Shown here piece by piece: positions 14,307-16,350 of a DNA stretch of 16,350 nucleotides. Source of the stretch: JAZTZP01 sp045637525 (GTDB taxonomy: Bacteria > Bacillota > Clostridia > UBA1381). The DNA lies in the NCBI GenBank assembly GCA_045637525.1, contig JAZTZP010000057.1, positions 1 to 16,350 on the forward strand, written 5' to 3'. Under the pieces are notes generated by a model. The model did not search any database. It was not told the DNA's origin and was given only the letters and a program-made list of their open reading frames with translations. A program made the translations under genes and the position numbers. Each line of letters begins with the position of its first letter. Within the stretch, counting starts at the first letter, position 1.

Positions 14307-14765
14307 TTAAAATCTGAATAACAATCTTATATATACGGCTTTTGAAACCGGTATTTCAAATTTTTTACCGTCTGCATCTATAACCGCCGTACCGTCAGAA
14401 TAACCGGTGAGCTCGCCGGAAAACTCTTTTTTCCCTTCAACAGCACTGTAAAGCTTTACTTCTACCTCTCTGCCGATGTAGTATAAAAACTCACGCTCTG
14501 TTTTTAAAACTCTGTCCACCCCCGGAGACGATACTTCAAGACAGTATGCATCGGGGATTGCATCAAGCTCATCAAAAACACTTTCAAAGGCTCTTGAAAA
14601 CCGCTCGCAGTCATCTATACCGACGCCGCCCGGCTTATCAATATAAAGTCTTAAAAACTTTTCTCCGTCCTCTTTTTCAAGCGCCGCATCAACAAGATAT
14701 ACGCCCTCGGCTTCGGCAACCCTGTCGCCTGCTTCAAAAACTGTTTTTTCAATATTTCCCGCCAT
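14307..14765 (-). CDS. rimP: Ribosome maturation factor RimP
   Basis: Protein of 152 residues needed for 30S maturation. Typical features are VYLVDAALEKEDGEKFLRLY, IDKPGGVGIDDCERFSR, the strong family motif YCLEVSSPGVDRVL, and a C-terminal SH3-like barrel (GELTGYSDGTAVIDADGKKF). The ATG at 14765 with GGAGGA 5 nt upstream is preferred over an in-frame ATG at 14840, which lies in the hairpin leader. It is the first gene of the operon leading to nusA and infB; nusA starts 48 nt downstream. Confidence 0.96.
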   Translation of the reverse strand: MAGNIEKTVFEAGDRVAEAEGVYLVDAALEKEDGEKFLRLYIDKPGGVGIDDCERFSRAFESVFDELDAIPDAYCLEVSSPGVDRVLKTEREFLYYIGREVEVKLYSAVEGKKEFSGELTGYSDGTAVIDADGKKFEIPVSKAVYIRLLFRF

Positions 14766-14801
14766 AGCACTCCTCCATATTAAATCGTTGTGAGGCAATT
14801 G

Positions 14802-14820
14802 TAATTGTATTTTACAATTA
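14802..14820 (-). other. AT-rich hairpin in the rimP leader
   Basis: Perfect 8-bp stem TAATTGTA (14802-14809) with TACAATTA (14813-14820). It lies about 35 nt before the rimP start. Role unknown. Confidence 0.5.
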
Positions 14821-14877
14821 CCGGATATCGTTGCTGTCAACTTAAAGCAGCCGGCAGTACAGCCCTTAATAACTTCA

Positions 14878-14903
14878 AAGAGTGGGCTAAAAAGCCCACT
14901 CTT
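14878..14903 (-). promoter_or_regulatory. Strong hairpin in the rimP-nusA-infB leader
   Basis: Perfect 11-bp stem AAGAGTGGGCT with AGCCCACTCTT, 4-nt loop, starting about 20 nt after the predicted transcript start on the minus strand. Only three U residues follow, so it is a poor intrinsic terminator by itself. Together with the rest of the roughly 155-nt leader it is a candidate attenuator or NusA feedback site. From memory, GC-rich hairpins at this place are common in Clostridia. Confidence 0.65.
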
Positions 14904-14929
14904 CTGCCAAACTACTATCTACAATATAT

Positions 14930-14993
14930 ATTCTATCACATTTTTTCGTAAAAAGCAATAGTTTTTTTAAAATTTTTTGATTTTTTTTAAAAT
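14930..14993 (-). promoter_or_regulatory. Promoter of the rimP-nusA-infB operon with A-tracts
   Basis: On the minus strand: TTGCTT (14953-14958), 17-bp spacer, TAGAAT (14930-14935). Upstream, 14959-14993 consists almost only of A and T tracts, resembling an UP element that contacts the polymerase alpha subunit. No clear terminator for the preceding HPr gene is visible in this interval. Confidence 0.65.
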
Positions 14994-14995
14994 CG

Positions 14996-15253
14996 TCATA
15001 AATTTGAAACAAAAAACTCTTCTATTATCTTTTTTGAGCTGTCCTCATTACCGCCCTCAATTATAACCATTACTGTATCGCCCTTTTTAATTCCGAGTCC
15101 CATAACGGCAAAAAGCTTTGATGCATCTGCACTTTTTTCGCCGTTTTTTATCGTAACATCGCTGTCAAGAGCTTTTACCTCCTTAACCAAAAGACCGGCA
15201 GGTCTTGCGTGAATACCCAACTCATCACGTATTGTATATTCAAAAGATTTCAT
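14996..15253 (-). CDS. HPr-family phosphocarrier protein
   Basis: Protein of 85 residues that passes phosphate from Enzyme I to PTS EIIA domains through His15, seen in GIHARPAG (13-20). The fold signature is otherwise normal (KKGD, VMVIIEGGNED). At position 46, where HPr kinase of Firmicutes phosphorylates a serine, the sequence ADASKLFAVMGLGI places Lys46, with a serine at 45. It may therefore escape or alter catabolite-repression control. The ATG at 15253 fits the family start; AAAGGA is 12 nt upstream. An ATG at 15274 overlaps the stop of the PTS gene (ATGA). Being next to an EII gene, it may serve that permease specifically. Confidence 0.92.
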   Translation of the reverse strand: MKSFEYTIRDELGIHARPAGLLVKEVKALDSDVTIKNGEKSADASKLFAVMGLGIKKGDTVMVIIEGGNEDSSKKIIEEFFVSNL

Positions 15254-15270
15254 TGATAAATTCATTCCTT

Positions 15271-16350
15271 TCATTCCAAGCTGAGAATCTTATCGCCCGG
15301 CTTTGTGTTTCCGGATGCTATAACCTTCACCTCAGCATAGCTGTCGCTGTTACAGATTACCATCGGAACGCTAACCTCATACCCGGCATTTTTTATGCCC
15401 TGCATATCAAAGGAAATCAGCAAATCGCCTTTTTTAACATTTTGTCCGCCTTTTACATGGGCAGTAAAGAACTTACCGCCAAGCTTCACCGTATCTATCC
15501 CTATATGAAGAAGAATTTCACAGCCCTTATCGGAAATCATATTAACAGCGTGCTTTGTGTCAAAAACACTTTCAATAACACCGTCACAAGGAGCATACAG
15601 CTTACCCTCCTGCGGCTCAACAGCAACACCGTATCCGAGTATTTTCTGCGAAAACACATCGTCTTTCACATTTTCGATATTAACAACCTTTCCCTTTGTA
15701 TGAGAAAAAAGTATTTCGTCCTCTACATGGGATCTCTTTTTATCGTCCGAGCTACCGTTCGCCTTTACACTGTCCGTATCGTTATCCTGTGCCGTATCAA
15801 GATACGCCTCAAAGTTTGATTTAATAACAGATACGTGCGGACCGTATATTATCTGAATACCGTTTCCTTTTCTGATAACCCCCGACGCCCCACTCTCTTT
15901 TAACGGAGCATCCTTTACAATCTGCGGATTCTTAACCGTTATACGAAGTCTTGTTGCACAACAGTCTATATCAGAAATATTATTCTTTCCGCCAAGACCT
16001 TTTAGTATTAAAGCACTCGTATTGTCACTTGAGCTTCCGGCTTTTTTTGCATTTACATCTTTTCTTGTATAAAGCTTTGTTTCTTCATCATCTTCTTCTC
16101 TGCCCGGAGTTTTATAGCGGAATTTTTTTATCATATAATAAAATACCGAATAATAGATGAGTGCATACGCTATACCCACAATTACAATCCATATCCAGTT
16201 AGTTTTAGCATTGCCCTGAAGTATTCCAAACAGTGTTAAGTCTATAATACCTCCCGAAAATGTCATACCTACTCCAACATTGAAAATATGCATTAACATA
16301 TAAGACAGTCCTGCTAAAACACAATGCACCGCATACATTATCGGAGCAAC
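15271..16350 (-). CDS. PTS glucose/N-acetylglucosamine-family permease, IICBA, partial
   Basis: The gene runs off the right edge; the visible part has the end of IIC, then IIB and IIA. IIC: membrane segments including TWIWIVIVGIAYALIYYSV-like helices and the family stretch AVHCVLAGLSYML. IIB: GGKNNISDIDCCATRLRITV, with the second cysteine of DCCATRLR aligned to the phosphocysteine. IIA: KILGYGVAVEPQEGKLYAPC, with KHAVN and LLHIGIDTVKL supplying the two active-site histidines. Order C-B-A matches NagE or PtsG-type permeases, which import and phosphorylate glucose or GlcNAc. A charged linker of about 40 residues joins IIB to IIA. The stop overlaps a possible HPr start by 4 nt, so the two genes are one transcript. 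Confidence 0.93.
   Translation of the reverse strand, partial: VAPIMYAVHCVLAGLSYMLMHIFNVGVGMTFSGGIIDLTLFGILQGNAKTNWIWIVIVGIAYALIYYSVFYYMIKKFRYKTPGREEDDEETKLYTRKDVNAKKAGSSSDNTSALILKGLGGKNNISDIDCCATRLRITVKNPQIVKDAPLKESGASGVIRKGNGIQIIYGPHVSVIKSNFEAYLDTAQDNDTDSVKANGSSDDKKRSHVEDEILFSHTKGKVVNIENVKDDVFSQKILGYGVAVEPQEGKLYAPCDGVIESVFDTKHAVNMISDKGCEILLHIGIDTVKLGGKFFTAHVKGGQNVKKGDLLISFDMQGIKNAGYEVSVPMVICNSDSYAEVKVIASGNTKPGDKILSLE

Noticed and set aside
15205..15819. 204-codon plus-strand frame opposite the PTS gene
   Set aside because: It is antisense to well-conserved HPr and IIA/IIB domains and has no ribosome site.

Overview
The window looks like a chromosomal piece of a low-GC gut-type Firmicute, probably a Clostridia member near the Oscillospirales. 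I base this on AT-rich codon use, strong Shine-Dalgarno sites, a rimP-nusA-ylxR-ylxQ-infB-rbfA operon, an HPr gene beside a PTS permease, and an LplABC/YtcQ-type ABC importer without its own ATPase. I cannot name the species.

Layout. Positions 1-310 hold two tandem copies of an intergenic repeat. Positions 344-4889 hold small carbohydrate units: a TIM-barrel sugar isomerase/epimerase-like gene (+), a cytoplasmic GH13 enzyme (-) divergent from an AraC-family regulator (+), and a GH43-like five-bladed propeller enzyme (-). Between 4917 and 5016 lie two divergent promoters, with two near-identical 18-bp boxes phased at 21 bp between their -35 elements. The rightward promoter faces a decayed operon (5053-6716) made of four gene fragments: an SDR dehydrogenase middle, the C-terminal tail of an unidentified protein, the N-terminal part of a heparinase/lyase-like protein, and the C-terminal part of an ABC permease. 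An intact second permease and a lipoprotein binding protein follow, so the importer appears to lack one permease.

Positions 9190-9532 hold the most unusual object: a 343-bp element with perfect 16-bp terminal inverted repeats. Its left arm carries four GTGAAAT heptamers and its right arm four ATTTCAC heptamers, in mirror-image spacing, each interval filled by its own short hairpin. It can fold as a ladder of 7-bp rungs joined by four-way junctions. The same TAA inside each terminal repeat is the stop codon of the gene running into that side (the binding protein on +, rbfA on -).

Positions 9529-14958 are the leftward housekeeping operon rimP-nusA-ylxR-ylxQ-infB-rbfA, with a recognisable promoter, A-tracts upstream of it and a hairpin leader. 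From 14996 to the right edge come HPr and a partial PTS IICBA permease. This HPr keeps His15 but has Lys at position 46, where the regulatory serine normally sits.
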